Origin: UBA4644 sp964646225
GTDB taxonomy: Bacteria > Bacillota > Clostridia > Oscillospirales > Butyricicoccaceae
Length of the DNA stretch: 43,282 bases
Direction: 5' to 3'
Assembly (NCBI GenBank): GCA_964646225.1
Contig: CAZYAD010000012.1
Span: 1-43,282, forward strand
Shown: positions 15,959-24,463 of the stretch, in pieces
How positions within the stretch are numbered: position 1 is the first letter of the stretch
Layout: the number at the start of each line of letters is the position of its first letter
Program-made: the position numbers and the translations under genes
The notes under the pieces: generated by a model
Told to the model about the DNA's origin: nothing
Seen by the model: the letters and a program-made list of their open reading frames with translations, nothing else
Database searches by the model: none

Positions 15959-17086
15959 TCAGTTATCCGGGTGTTCCTCCGAGGTATTGGCACCCCGGGC
16001 AGAGACAGCGGCCTTGTGCTTCTGCTCCTGCTCCCGGTTTTTCAGCTGCTTCAGGCGGCGGCGCAGGGTGCGGGCGGTGCCCAGAGCCTTGTTGATGAAC
16101 AGGTCGGCGGCTTTGTTATAGATCATCTCGAACTCGCCGCAGAACTCCACCAGCTCGCCGCCGAAGCCCTTTTTGAACAGATACAGGCCGTACAGCGGGT
16201 TGTCCGGGCTGAGGTCGCCGGAAACGCCCCGGAAGTCATAGATCTCGCAGCCGGTCTCCAGCGCCCAGCGGATCATCTCCCACTGGAGCTGGTAGTTGGG
16301 CATCACATTGCGATGCTGATTAGAGGAGGCACCGTAAAGATACCAGACCTTGTTGCCGTACTGCACCGCCAGGGTGCCGGCGATGGGCTCGTCCTCCCAG
16401 AAGGCCATATACAGCCGGGCTTTGTCGCCCAGGGCATCCATCATGGTCTCGAAATAGCTCTGGGGGCGGGTAATGAAGCCATCCCGGTCACCGGTCTGCT
16501 TCATGATGCGGGTAAAGTCTCCCAGCAGCTCCCTGCCGCACTGCCGGACGGTGACGCCCTTGCGTGCGCTGAGCCGCAGATTGTAGCGGGTCTTGGAGTG
16601 AAAGGCGGCCAGCAGCTCCTCCTCGGTTTTGTCCTTCACATCCAGCCGGAACACATAGCAGGGCTGGATGCCGTTAAAGTCCTTGTCTCCGGGGTGGTGA
16701 GCATAGCCCAGGGCCTTCATGCTCTCGATAAAGCCGGTGTTGGAGGAGGGAACATCCGGGTCGATGCGCAGGGCGTAGGCCCGGTGTTTTTTGGCCAGGA
16801 CAGCGGCGCCCTGGGTCAGATCCTGAAGGGCCTCCCGGTCGTCCAGGTCACAGACCGGGCCGCGGGCGGCGTACATCAGCTTATAGGGCACGCCGGGCAT
16901 TTTGCGGATCAGGACGCTCATGGCGCCGCGGACGCTGCCGTCGGCCCCACGGCTCAGCAGGCCCTCCCACACCCAGTCGGGCTTGACCGGGGCCCACAGG
17001 TGGGACTGGAGAAAGTGTCCCTTGGGGTGGCGCTCTACAAATGCCTCGAACTGAGGCAGGGTTTCGCGGGTTACAAGTTCAAACAT
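15959..17086 (-). CDS. FemX/FemAB-like peptidoglycan bridge aminoacyltransferase
   Basis: Member of the FemABX/MurMN family (375 residues): tRNA-dependent transfer of an amino acid to the peptide stem of lipid II. Two GNAT-like halves are visible: N-terminal HPKGHFLQSHLWAPVK, then DPDVP, and the conserved central AFHSKTRYNLRLSARKGV; the second half carries YLYGASSNQHRNVMPNYQLQW and DFRGV. The C-terminus is a charged tail rich in Lys, Arg and Glu. The ATG at 17086 follows AGGAG. It is followed after 20 bases by the racemase gene, suggesting a two-gene wall-precursor unit. Confidence 0.88.
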   Translation of the reverse strand: MFELVTRETLPQFEAFVERHPKGHFLQSHLWAPVKPDWVWEGLLSRGADGSVRGAMSVLIRKMPGVPYKLMYAARGPVCDLDDREALQDLTQGAAVLAKKHRAYALRIDPDVPSSNTGFIESMKALGYAHHPGDKDFNGIQPCYVFRLDVKDKTEEELLAAFHSKTRYNLRLSARKGVTVRQCGRELLGDFTRIMKQTGDRDGFITRPQSYFETMMDALGDKARLYMAFWEDEPIAGTLAVQYGNKVWYLYGASSNQHRNVMPNYQLQWEMIRWALETGCEIYDFRGVSGDLSPDNPLYGLYLFKKGFGGELVEFCGEFEMIYNKAADLFINKALGTARTLRRRLKQLKNREQEQKHKAAVSARGANTSEEHPDN

Positions 17087-17246
17087 GGATCAGGCTCCTG
17101 TACTTATCAAACGGTTCACCATCAAGGGATGGTGACTGCATATAACATTCCTATGTTACCCCATATTTTACAACATTTTTCTGTGGGATTCCATAGGTTT
17201 TTGAAATTTTTCGAGAAAAATATAGGAGAAGCCTCGGAAAGACCGG
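17087..17246 (-). promoter_or_regulatory. AT-rich leader region of the femX-like gene
   Basis: The space between the gap terminator and the FemX-like start is much AT-richer than its surroundings. It carries a perfect inverted repeat TCACCATC/GATGGTGA (17116-17123 and 17128-17135) about 30 bases upstream of the start codon, which could be an operator or a leader hairpin. A convincing sigma-A promoter was not found; TGGAAT/TAAAAT near 17165-17195 on the minus strand is a weak possibility. Confidence 0.4.
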
Positions 17247-17279
17247 AAAAAGCCCCGCCCGCAGCAGTGCGGACGGGGC
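17247..17279 (-). terminator. Intrinsic terminator of gap
   Basis: On the minus strand GCCCCGTCCGCA (17279-17268) pairs with TGCGGGCGGGGC (17263-17252), 12 bp with one G-U, followed by five T residues (17251-17247). Confidence 0.9.
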
Positions 17280-17306
17280 GGAAGGGGCAAAACGGGGGAG
17301 CGGGGC

Positions 17307-18323
17307 TTACTGATGATCCATCTTATCGATGTACTCCAGCAGGTTGACGGTATTGGCGCTGTAGCCGTATTCGTTGTCATACCAGGCGACCACCTTCACA
17401 AAGGTGTCGGTGAGCTGGATGCCGGCCTTGGCATCGAAAATGCTGGGATGGGGATCGGTGGTGAAATCGCTGGACACCACATCCTCGTCGGTATAGCCCA
17501 GGATGCCCTTCAGCGGACCCTCCTGTGAGGCCTTCTTCATGGCCTCGCAGATCTGGGCATAGGTGGCGGGCTTTTCCAGATTGCAGGTCAGATCCACGCA
17601 GGACACATCCAGGGTGGGGACGCGGAAGGCCATGCCGGTGAGCTTGCCCTTCAGCTCGGGGATGATCTTGCCCACGGCCTTGGCGGCACCGGTGGAGGAG
17701 GGGATGATGTTGCCGAAGGCGGCGCGGCCGCCGCGCCAGTCCTTCTTGGAGGAGCCGTCCACCACCTTCTGGGTGGCGGTGGCGGCGTGGATGGTGGACA
17801 TCAGGCCGTCCTTCAGGCCGAAGTTGTCATTGAGCACCTTGGCCACGGGGGCCAGGCAGTTGGTGGTGCAGGAGGCGTTGGAGACCACGGTCATGGCGGG
17901 GTCATATTTGTCGTGGTTGACGCCCATGACGAACATGGGAGCGTCATCGGAGGGGGCAGTGATGATGACCTTTCTGGCGCCGGCCTTCAGGTGTGCGCCG
18001 GCGGTCTCCACCGTTTTGAACTTGCCGGTGGACTCGATGACATACTCCACGCCCAGCTCTGCCCAGGGGTTGGCGGCGGGGTCATCGCCCTGGATCACAG
18101 CGATCTCCTGACCGTTGACGATGAGCTTGTCCTCAGTAAAGGACACCTCGGCGTCCAGCCGGCCATGGACCGTGTCGTATTTCAGCATATAGGCCATATA
18201 GTCGGGAGCCATACGGTGACCGTTGATCGCCACGACCTTCATTTCCGGGTCGTTGCGGCGCAGGATCTCGCGAAAGACCAGCCGCCCGATGCGGCCGAAG
18301 CCATTGATCGCAATCGTTTTCAT
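17307..18323 (-). CDS. gap: Glyceraldehyde-3-phosphate dehydrogenase with altered cofactor pocket
   Basis: Phosphorylating GAPDH (338 residues), central glycolysis. The Rossmann start MKTIAINGFGRIGRLVFRE, the catalytic C152 in SNASCTTNCLAPV and WYDNEYGYSANTVNL are intact. The residue after VAIN that normally is Asp (contacting the NAD ribose) is Gly35, followed by His36 and Arg37, and the usual VDGPS loop reads VDGSS (S191). The same two positions separate NADP-using from NAD-specific enzymes, so NADP or dual use is inferred. GGAGG precedes the ATG at 18323. It has its own promoter and terminator. Confidence 0.96.
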   Translation of the reverse strand: MKTIAINGFGRIGRLVFREILRRNDPEMKVVAINGHRMAPDYMAYMLKYDTVHGRLDAEVSFTEDKLIVNGQEIAVIQGDDPAANPWAELGVEYVIESTGKFKTVETAGAHLKAGARKVIITAPSDDAPMFVMGVNHDKYDPAMTVVSNASCTTNCLAPVAKVLNDNFGLKDGLMSTIHAATATQKVVDGSSKKDWRGGRAAFGNIIPSSTGAAKAVGKIIPELKGKLTGMAFRVPTLDVSCVDLTCNLEKPATYAQICEAMKKASQEGPLKGILGYTDEDVVSSDFTTDPHPSIFDAKAGIQLTDTFVKVVAWYDNEYGYSANTVNLLEYIDKMDHQ

Positions 18324-18349
18324 GTACAGATGCCTCCATCCAAGATTTC

Positions 18350-18364
18350 CGACGCCCAGCGTCG
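18350..18364 (-). other. 5'-terminal stem-loop of the gap mRNA
   Basis: CGACGC (18350-18355) and GCGTCG (18359-18364) form a 6-bp hairpin that would begin within two or three bases of the predicted transcription start. Such 5' stems often stabilise mRNAs against end-dependent decay. Confidence 0.45.
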
Positions 18365-18372
18365 TCCTGTTC

Positions 18373-18401
18373 ATTATAATCCACCCGCTGGGCAAAAGCA
18401 A
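18373..18401 (-). promoter_or_regulatory. Promoter of gap
   Basis: Minus strand: TTGCTT (18401-18396), 17 bases, perfect TATAAT (18378-18373). Start expected near 18366. Confidence 0.75.
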
Positions 18402-18439
18402 CCCCGGGGCGGGATTTCCGCGAAAAATGTAAAAAAAGA

Positions 18440-18468
18440 TTGCATTATCCCATCAAATGAAGTATGAT
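18440..18468 (+). promoter_or_regulatory. Promoter of the PAS-HATPase gene
   Basis: TTGCAT (18440-18445), 17 bases, TATGAT (18463-18468). It overlaps an in-frame upstream ATG (18457), which argues that translation starts at 18514. Confidence 0.7.
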
Positions 18469-18513
18469 GAAGAAAAGCCTGATTTTTACAACACGGGAAA
18501 GGAGCGACCCCTC

Positions 18514-19734
18514 ATGGAGCAGAACATCGACCACAGAGAGGATCTGTTTCACGATCTCAATGTTCCGGTGGATCCCTATCTGTTTTGCAGCGCCGCCGGA
18601 AGGGTGCTGTATGCCTCGGAGCCGCTGCGGGAGATGGTGGGGGAGGATCTCACCGGCCGCAACCTGAACGACCTGATGGAGGATCGGCTGGCTGCACAGC
18701 TGATCGCCGACTGCATGGAGGGGCGGACGAGGAAGATCCAGTGCAAGCTGCTGGAACGGCATTTTACCGCGCACACCGAGCCCATGGAGGAGAACGGCGG
18801 GATGCAGGTGATCCTTTTCCCGCTGAATGACCCCAAGGAGGATCGCTGGTGCGACCCGGAGCAGGAGCTGTTCACCGCGCGGGAGATTTATACCGAGGCG
18901 GGGGCGCTGCTGGCTTCGCTGGATCGGCTGGCGGAGGAGCTGCCGGAGGAGTTGGTGCCGATGCTGGACGAGCCGCGGCAGCGGATCTTTCGCATGACAC
19001 GGCTGGGGCAGAATTTGCAGGACAGCTCTGCCGCAAAGCTGCGGAGTGTTGCCGTACATTATACGGAGCTGGACATGGCGGAGTTTCTGGGTCAGCTGCT
19101 GGAGCAGCTGGAGCCCATCTGTCAGCAGAGCGGCGTGCAGCTGCACGGGGTGCTGCCGGAGGAGCCGCTGATCTGTCACGCCGATCCGAAGCTTTTGCGG
19201 CGGATGGTGTGCAATCTGCTGTCCAACAGTCTGAACGCGCAGCCCCGGGGCGGTGCGATCGAGCTTTCCCTGAAGAGCGGCGAGCAGGAGGATATCATCA
19301 TTAGCGTCAGCGACCGGGGCCAGCTGCCCCAGGGGGGACAGCCCGATGCCAGCTTCCGCCGGAGAAAGCAGGAGGAGCTGTATACCCAGAGAGGCATGGC
19401 GCTGGGGCTGCCGCTGACCAGCGCCTTTGCAGAGGCCCACGGCGGGCGGCTGCTGCTGATGCGCACCGGACAGGGCGGGCTGATCGCCAAGCTGATCCTG
19501 CCCAGCAATCTGGATGCGCCGGTGGACTCCATGCGGGATCTGCTGCCGCCCTATGGGGCCGGGCTGGATCCCGTGCTGGTGGAGATGTCCACCTCCATTC
19601 AGCCGGAGAATTACCGCTGGAAGCTGGTGCCCATCCCGGAGCCGGAGGATCTGTTCGAGGTGGTGCTGCGGGCAAGGGAGCGGGATCGCATTTTGTCCGG
19701 CGAGGAGCCTGACGGCAAGGGAAACCAGAAGTGA
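18514..19734 (+). CDS. PAS-HATPase protein resembling a histidine kinase without the phospho-accepting histidine
   Basis: Soluble protein (406 residues) with a PAS-like domain (about 15-105) and a GHKL ATPase domain (about 195-335). The N box is RRMVCNLLSNSLNA (about 229-242), the G1 box VSDRGQ (about 264) and the G2 region GMALGLPLTSAFAEAHGG (about 294). The dimerisation helices (about 120-175) carry no H-E/D-L-R/K-x-P H-box; the sequence there is AREIYTEAGALLASLDRL. It has no membrane segment and no response regulator next to it. It could be a pseudokinase, a His-less partner kinase or a regulator of another kinase. About 65 C-terminal residues match nothing recognised. GGAAAGGAG precedes the ATG. 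Confidence 0.82.
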   Translation: MEQNIDHREDLFHDLNVPVDPYLFCSAAGRVLYASEPLREMVGEDLTGRNLNDLMEDRLAAQLIADCMEGRTRKIQCKLLERHFTAHTEPMEENGGMQVILFPLNDPKEDRWCDPEQELFTAREIYTEAGALLASLDRLAEELPEELVPMLDEPRQRIFRMTRLGQNLQDSSAAKLRSVAVHYTELDMAEFLGQLLEQLEPICQQSGVQLHGVLPEEPLICHADPKLLRRMVCNLLSNSLNAQPRGGAIELSLKSGEQEDIIISVSDRGQLPQGGQPDASFRRRKQEELYTQRGMALGLPLTSAFAEAHGGRLLLMRTGQGGLIAKLILPSNLDAPVDSMRDLLPPYGAGLDPVLVEMSTSIQPENYRWKLVPIPEPEDLFEVVLRARERDRILSGEEPDGKGNQK

Positions 19735-19764
19735 TCCTGCCGGGCGGTTTCATCGTGAAATAAG

Positions 19765-19803
19765 AAAAAAGCTGTTATTTCCAACGGAAATGACAGCTTT
19801 TTT
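19765..19803. terminator. Bidirectional terminator after the PAS-HATPase gene
   Basis: GCTGTTATTTCC (19771-19782) and GGAAATGACAGC (19786-19797) form a 12-bp stem, flanked by six A residues before and six T residues after. Confidence 0.92.
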
Positions 19804-19871
19804 GTGTTTGGAGAGGAAAAACGGGGGCTTTGGTTCCTTTCCGCCGGTGGAACCCGGCCAGGGCGAGAAGG

Positions 19872-19894
19872 AAAAAGGAAGCAACTGCGCTTCC
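19872..19894 (-). terminator. Probable terminator of the polysaccharide operon
   Basis: GGAAGC (19877-19882) pairs with GCTTCC (19889-19894); on the minus strand five T residues follow (19876-19872). The remaining 19804-19973 holds only a short stem (CGCTCT/AGAGCG) and a run of eight G residues; no gene is seen. Confidence 0.6.
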
Positions 19895-19973
19895 GAAAAA
19901 AGCGTGAGCCTTCTCCGCCGGCTGGAGCGACGGCGCTCTCGAAGAGCGAACCAGGGGGAGATGGGGGGGGCGC

Positions 19974-21137
19974 TCAGTGCTTCAGCATCCGGCGGAGCTT
20001 TCCGGCCAGGCGGCGGGCAAGGTCGGAGGCGGCTGAGGACTGGGGCAGCAGCTCGTCCGCCAGCTGGGAAAGCTCCTCCTGCCGGAAACGGTGGAGGAAC
20101 AGCGTGCGGGCTTCCTCATCCAGCGGGGCGGAACGCAGTGCCGCCGGGTTCTGCTCCATGCAGCGGCGAGCGTCCACCTCCTGGGTCACCAGCTGCGGGG
20201 CCAGCTCTGCCCAGAGGGCGGCGGCTTTTTCGGTGTGTACCAGCACGATGGAGGTGCCTTTGTCGTCATGGAAGGACGGGGCCTGTGCGCCGACACCCCA
20301 GAAGTCCCCCAGGGTGAAGTCGGCACAGCGGGTCAGCCCCTTGCAGGCGCAGCGGTGGCAGGAGGGCCGCAGACACAGATCGCCCACAAAGGCCCGCAGA
20401 AAGGGATCCTGCCGGTTGCGGGCGGTATATCGTTTGCCGTAGGGCCAGCGGATGTCCACCGAATAGGTGCTCCAGCCGGTCTCCTTGCTGCGGAGATTGA
20501 CCGACACCGGCCGCTGGCCTTCGGCCAGCTCCTCGCAGCGGCGGGACAGGTACTGCTCCCACACCTGGGGCGAGGGGACGCCGTGGCACACCAGATCCAC
20601 CAGCAGGAGGTTGGGGTCATCCTGGCCCAAAAAGGAACGCAGGCCGCTGACCTGGCAGGGGGTGCCGGAAAACAGCACCCGTCGGCCCTGAACCAGCAGC
20701 GCCTTTACCTGGGGAAACACATCGGTCAGGTCGCTCTGGGCATATTTTGCGCCGCGGAGCCGGTACAGCAGCTCCGGCTGGGTGATGACCTGATGCACCA
20801 CCCGGAAGTCGGCATCGAAGACGGCGCCTGCCACGGCGCCGCCCTCCTCCAGCACGCGGCGGGCCAGCAGGGAAAACACCCCGCCGGAGGTACTGGCGGC
20901 GCGGGTGCCCTCATCCCGGTTTTTGGCGGCGTAGGCCCGGGGGATGCCGCCCCGGGGCGGGGCCGACAGCACCGGACAGGCGCGGGTACACAGGCCGCAG
21001 TCACGGCAGCGGCTCTCCTCGATGCGGGGGCGGAGAAAGCCCTCGGCATCGGGCTGCATGACGATGCACCCGGAGGGGCAGGCAGAGGCACAGGCGGTGC
21101 AGCCGGTACACAGCGCGGGCTCACAAAGACGGGCCAT
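19974..21137 (-). CDS. FrhB-type ferredoxin/F420 dehydrogenase beta-subunit family protein
   Basis: Protein of 387 residues. Two 4Fe-4S ferredoxin motifs open it (C10, C13, C16, C20 and C44, C47, C50, C54), followed by the FrhB/FdhB N- and C-terminal domains (STSGGVFSLLARRVLEEGGAV, LFSGTPCQVSGL, DLVCHGVPSP, DFTLGDFWG). In anaerobes without F420, such proteins are regularly found beside pyruvyl transferases and flippases in polysaccharide loci, possibly as reductive sugar-modifying enzymes; their reaction is not established. The ATG at 21137 follows AAAGGAG, 16 bases after the pyruvyl-transferase gene. Confidence 0.88.
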   Translation of the reverse strand: MARLCEPALCTGCTACASACPSGCIVMQPDAEGFLRPRIEESRCRDCGLCTRACPVLSAPPRGGIPRAYAAKNRDEGTRAASTSGGVFSLLARRVLEEGGAVAGAVFDADFRVVHQVITQPELLYRLRGAKYAQSDLTDVFPQVKALLVQGRRVLFSGTPCQVSGLRSFLGQDDPNLLLVDLVCHGVPSPQVWEQYLSRRCEELAEGQRPVSVNLRSKETGWSTYSVDIRWPYGKRYTARNRQDPFLRAFVGDLCLRPSCHRCACKGLTRCADFTLGDFWGVGAQAPSFHDDKGTSIVLVHTEKAAALWAELAPQLVTQEVDARRCMEQNPAALRSAPLDEEARTLFLHRFRQEELSQLADELLPQSSAASDLARRLAGKLRRMLKH

Positions 21138-21153
21138 AGGGGAAACGCTCCTT

Positions 21154-22326
21154 TCAGATCTTCAGCTGGGACAGTGCGTCGGCGGCGGCGTGGGCCTGAC
21201 GCTGATAGGTGGGAAGCTTGGCGTGGAGGTGGGCCCGCAGCTCCTCCTCCCGGGAGAACAGGGCGGAGAAGGCGTCGGCCAGCTCCTCCTCATGTCGAAG
21301 CCCCTGTACGGGCACCACATAGCCCTCGCTCTGGCCGAACAGATCCCGGGCGATGCCCCGGGCCTTGACTGAATAGCCGCAGACTAAGGTAGGCACGCCG
21401 GTGGAATAGGCGGCGATGGTGGCGTGGGTGCGGGCGCCGATGAAGAATCGCAGCCGGGAGATCAGGCCCTTCAGCTCCCGACAGCCGGCGTCGGGCACCA
21501 GAAAGACCCGGCCGGTATCCCGGAACTGCCGGTACAGCTCGGCCAGCGGCTGCCGGTCGTCGCCGCCCTCCCACACCACATGGGGGATCAGGGCGATTTG
21601 CAGGGAGGTGATATCCAGAATGCGGCGCACCAGCGCCTGATAGTTTTTCAGGGTCATGCCGGAGGCCTGCTCACTTTGCAGGATCAGGGGGCTGAGATTG
21701 ATGCCCACGGCATTTTCGGGCATCAGACCGGGGACGGCCGGGGCCGGGCCGCAGGGCAGCAGAAAGGCGGAGTCAGGGGCATAGACCACCTGGGTCAGGC
21801 CGGCATGGCGGCAGGCATCGTAGGTGATGGGCTCCCGGGCGGTGATCAGGGAGAAGCATTTCAGATGCTCCGCAAGACCCTGTTCCAGATCCGCCGGCTC
21901 CAGCGACGCGCCCAGCAGCACATAGGGCTTGCCGGTGGCGGCGATGAGGTTGTCCAGGGCGTAATAGCCCACGCCGCGCTGATAGCAGTAGTTGTCCCCG
22001 CCAATGGCTACCACCAGATCACTCTGCTGCAGCAGCTGGCGGAACTGGCCGGTGATGGGCAGCTTGGAGGCCCTGTCCGGCCCCAGCAGCCGTTTTTTCA
22101 GGTGATAGCTGAGATTGTGGGCCGAGAATCGGCCCGGCAGGCGGCGCAGGCCGGTCAGCTTCATGTCGGTATCCCGCAGATACTGAAGGTCGTCCTCCAG
22201 CCGGTAGGAGTACAGCGTAATGGTACAGCCGGGAAAGGCCTCCTGCAAAAGCTGACGGGCGGTACGGGCCAGGGCCTCGCAGCCGTGGTTGCCGCTGCCG
22301 CCGTGCTGACAGAGAAGAATCTTCAT
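21154..22326 (-). CDS. Polysaccharide pyruvyl transferase family protein
   Basis: Predicted transferase (390 residues) of the CsaB/WcaK superfamily that places pyruvate ketals on glycans. It begins MKILLCQHGGSGNHGCEALA, with the family pattern of a glycine-rich N-terminus, DLVVAIGGDNYC (about 105-116), and the C-terminal domain with RLRFFIGARTHATIAAYSTGVPTLVCGYSVKARGIARDLF, where the R-x-H is the catalytic region. It sits 4 bases behind the flippase stop. Pyruvylated wall glycan is the classic ligand of SLH repeats, which occur in the protein encoded at 7679-9295, but this gene may serve another glycan. Confidence 0.9.
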   Translation of the reverse strand: MKILLCQHGGSGNHGCEALARTARQLLQEAFPGCTITLYSYRLEDDLQYLRDTDMKLTGLRRLPGRFSAHNLSYHLKKRLLGPDRASKLPITGQFRQLLQQSDLVVAIGGDNYCYQRGVGYYALDNLIAATGKPYVLLGASLEPADLEQGLAEHLKCFSLITAREPITYDACRHAGLTQVVYAPDSAFLLPCGPAPAVPGLMPENAVGINLSPLILQSEQASGMTLKNYQALVRRILDITSLQIALIPHVVWEGGDDRQPLAELYRQFRDTGRVFLVPDAGCRELKGLISRLRFFIGARTHATIAAYSTGVPTLVCGYSVKARGIARDLFGQSEGYVVPVQGLRHEEELADAFSALFSREEELRAHLHAKLPTYQRQAHAAADALSQLKI

Positions 22327-22330
22327 AAGC

Positions 22331-23851
22331 TCACGCTTCCTTTCGTTTGAACCGTTTCAGGATGGATCGCGCCAGACCCCGCTCGTAGTCATCCAGCACA
22401 AAGCGCCAGGCATAGGGCAGGTAGAGGAGGGTAAACAGGCCGCATTTCAGCAAAAAGGCCAGCCAGCCCGTATCCGGAAGCAGCCGGTTGAGCAGCAGCG
22501 CCGGAAGGGCGCAGGGCAGCATCCGCAGGGTCAGAGAGGCGGCCATCCGCCAGTAGGCGGGAATGTCCAGCCCGATTTTTTTGTAGTAGTACCAGTTCAT
22601 CATGGCGTATTGGCCGGCAAACAGGGACAGGGTGGTGCCGATGGCCGCGCCAACGCCCTCCCAGCGCAGGGCAAGGGGAATGGAGATGACCACATTGAGC
22701 ACGGCCAGCACCAGATAGGACAGGCTGCGGAACCGGTGCCGGTTCATGGCCTGGGTGATGGTGATGCCGATGTTCTGGGAGAGGGGGACGATGCCCGGTA
22801 CCATGATGATCAGGGCGATGACATAAGCGCCGGCGTTGCTTTCGCCGCCCAGCAGCAGGATGAAGTGCTGTCCGAAGGCGATGAAGCCTGCCAGCACAAA
22901 GGAAAGCAGCACAAATTGCAGCCGTCCCAGCCGGAGGAACAGGGGGGTGAAGTCCCGGCCCTGGGCACCGCCGGCGAACATCCGGGTGACCTTTGGCAGA
23001 AAGACTCCCGAAAGGGCGGTGGACAGCTGCTGGAAGTAGCTGTTGAACTGCACGCCTACGGTATACACCGTCACCGCCGCCGTGCCGCACAGGGCACCCA
23101 GCAGGAATTTATCGGTGCTGGCATACAGCTGGTCGATGAGGATGTTCAGGAAAATGAAGAAGGAGAAGGAGAAGATGCTTTTCAGCATGGGCCAGTCCGG
23201 TGGGCCGAAGGCCAGCCGCACCTTCATCCGCCGCAGGCAGTACCAGGCCAGGAAGGTCTTGACCGCCACCGACACCACTGTGGTCACCGCTGCCACCGCC
23301 ACCGATTTGTGGCCCATCAGCAGCACCAGCAAAATGCCGCCGTAGGTCAGCAGGGTGCTGACAATATTGGCCAGCTTAGCAAAGACAAACCGCTCATAGG
23401 CGGTGATCAGTGAGGAAAAGACGCTGAGGGGCAGGGAAAGGGCCAGATTGACCACCAGGATGGACAGCACGGTGCGCAGGGTATCCAGCTCGCGGGTGGT
23501 GAATTTGTAGCCGAACAGGGCGGGTAGGAAGCCGTTGGCCAGGCCCAGGCCGATGGCCAGCGCTGCCAGACCCAGCACCAGATACATCAGCAAAAAAGAG
23601 CCGGCGCATCGGTCGGCCTGCTTCCGGTCGCCCTCGGCCCGGTATTGGACATAAAACCGCACCAGCGTCTGGCCGAAGCCCAGATCCAGCATGGTGAGGA
23701 AGGAGATGACCGCAGTGGCCACCGAATAGACTCCATATTCGCTGTCACCCAGATAGCGCAGCAGGATGGGGGTATAGATCACGCCGATGAGCACATTGAG
23801 CAGCAGCTGGACATAAGCCAGCAGCGTTCCGGCGCGTTTCTGATCTTGCAT
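22331..23851 (-). CDS. Polysaccharide flippase (Wzx/MVF type)
   Basis: Membrane transporter of 506 residues with about 14 hydrophobic segments, from the polysaccharide-biosynthesis/oligosaccharide flippase family. Typical N-terminal sequence LLNVLIGVIYTPILLRYLGDSEYGVYSVATAVISFL, with charged cytoplasmic loops RAEGDRKQADR and LRRMKVRL. It should move lipid-linked glycan repeat units across the membrane. The ATG at 23851 follows AAAGGA with rather long spacing. It heads a three-gene operon behind a consensus promoter. No glycosyltransferases are adjacent, so the glycan is assembled elsewhere. Confidence 0.93.
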   Translation of the reverse strand: MQDQKRAGTLLAYVQLLLNVLIGVIYTPILLRYLGDSEYGVYSVATAVISFLTMLDLGFGQTLVRFYVQYRAEGDRKQADRCAGSFLLMYLVLGLAALAIGLGLANGFLPALFGYKFTTRELDTLRTVLSILVVNLALSLPLSVFSSLITAYERFVFAKLANIVSTLLTYGGILLVLLMGHKSVAVAAVTTVVSVAVKTFLAWYCLRRMKVRLAFGPPDWPMLKSIFSFSFFIFLNILIDQLYASTDKFLLGALCGTAAVTVYTVGVQFNSYFQQLSTALSGVFLPKVTRMFAGGAQGRDFTPLFLRLGRLQFVLLSFVLAGFIAFGQHFILLLGGESNAGAYVIALIIMVPGIVPLSQNIGITITQAMNRHRFRSLSYLVLAVLNVVISIPLALRWEGVGAAIGTTLSLFAGQYAMMNWYYYKKIGLDIPAYWRMAASLTLRMLPCALPALLLNRLLPDTGWLAFLLKCGLFTLLYLPYAWRFVLDDYERGLARSILKRFKRKEA

Positions 23852-23884
23852 AGGGGCGTGTGTCCTTTCTGGTAGGGTGATTTT

Positions 23885-23913
23885 ATTATAGGTGTCCGGG
23901 GGGAGGTTGTCAA
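23885..23913 (-). promoter_or_regulatory. Consensus sigma-A promoter of the polysaccharide operon
   Basis: Minus strand: TTGACA (23913-23908), exactly 17 bases, TATAAT (23890-23885), both hexamers perfect. Start expected near 23878, 27 bases ahead of the flippase ATG. Confidence 0.92.
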
Positions 23914-23946
23914 GACGGGGGAACGCGGGGACTGCGCCCCGGACCA

Positions 23947-23967
23947 CTGGTCTGCCCAGCAGACCAG
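23947..23967. repeat. Isolated 9-bp inverted repeat
   Basis: CTGGTCTGC and GCAGACCAG around CCA, between the flippase promoter and the rplT terminator. No T-tract on either side; function unclear. Confidence 0.35.
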
Positions 23968-24011
23968 ACAATAGAAACCCTGAAGGAGGGGAGGAACCTG
24001 CGGAGGAGTAT

Positions 24012-24051
24012 GAACAAAGAGAACGGCGGCGTGACTTGCGTCACGCCGCCG
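24012..24051 (-). terminator. Terminator of the infC-rpmI-rplT operon
   Basis: CGGCGGCGTGAC (24024-24035) and GTCACGCCGCCG (24040-24051) form a perfect 12-bp stem with loop TTGC; on the minus strand a U-rich stretch TTCTCTTTGTT follows. Confidence 0.8.
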
Positions 24052-24083
24052 GAGTTGACTTTGCGGTTGTTGTTGCCCCTGAA

Positions 24084-24437
24084 TTACAGAGCGGCCTTGG
24101 CCTTTTCCACCAGAGCGGTGAAGGCGGCCTTGTCGGCCACGGCGATCTCGGACAGCATCTTGCGGTTCAGATCGATGCCGGCCTTCTTCAGGCCGTTCAT
24201 GAAGCGGCTGTAGTTGATGCCGTTCATCTTGCAGGCGGCGCTGATACGGGAGATCCACAGACGGCGGAAATCACGCTTCTTCAGCTTACGGCCAACATAG
24301 GCATACCGCAGGGACTTCATCACCTGCTCGTTGGCGACCTTGAAGTGGTTCTTTTTATTGCCCCAGTAGCCCTTTGCCAGCTTGATAACTTTCTTTCTTC
24401 TCTTGCGCGTCATCATCGCGCCCTTAACACGTGCCAT
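24084..24437 (-). CDS. rplT: 50S ribosomal protein L20
   Basis: L20 (117 residues, full length) is an early 23S rRNA assembly protein and in Firmicutes also represses its own operon by binding the leader. MARVKGAMMTRKRRKKVIKL and RKRDFRRLWISRISAA are diagnostic. It lies 26 bases after rpmI with AAGGAGGAGTC upstream. Confidence 0.98.
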   Translation of the reverse strand: MARVKGAMMTRKRRKKVIKLAKGYWGNKKNHFKVANEQVMKSLRYAYVGRKLKKRDFRRLWISRISAACKMNGINYSRFMNGLKKAGIDLNRKMLSEIAVADKAAFTALVEKAKAAL

Positions 24438-24463
24438 GTTTGACTCCTCCTTCTGACTTCAGG

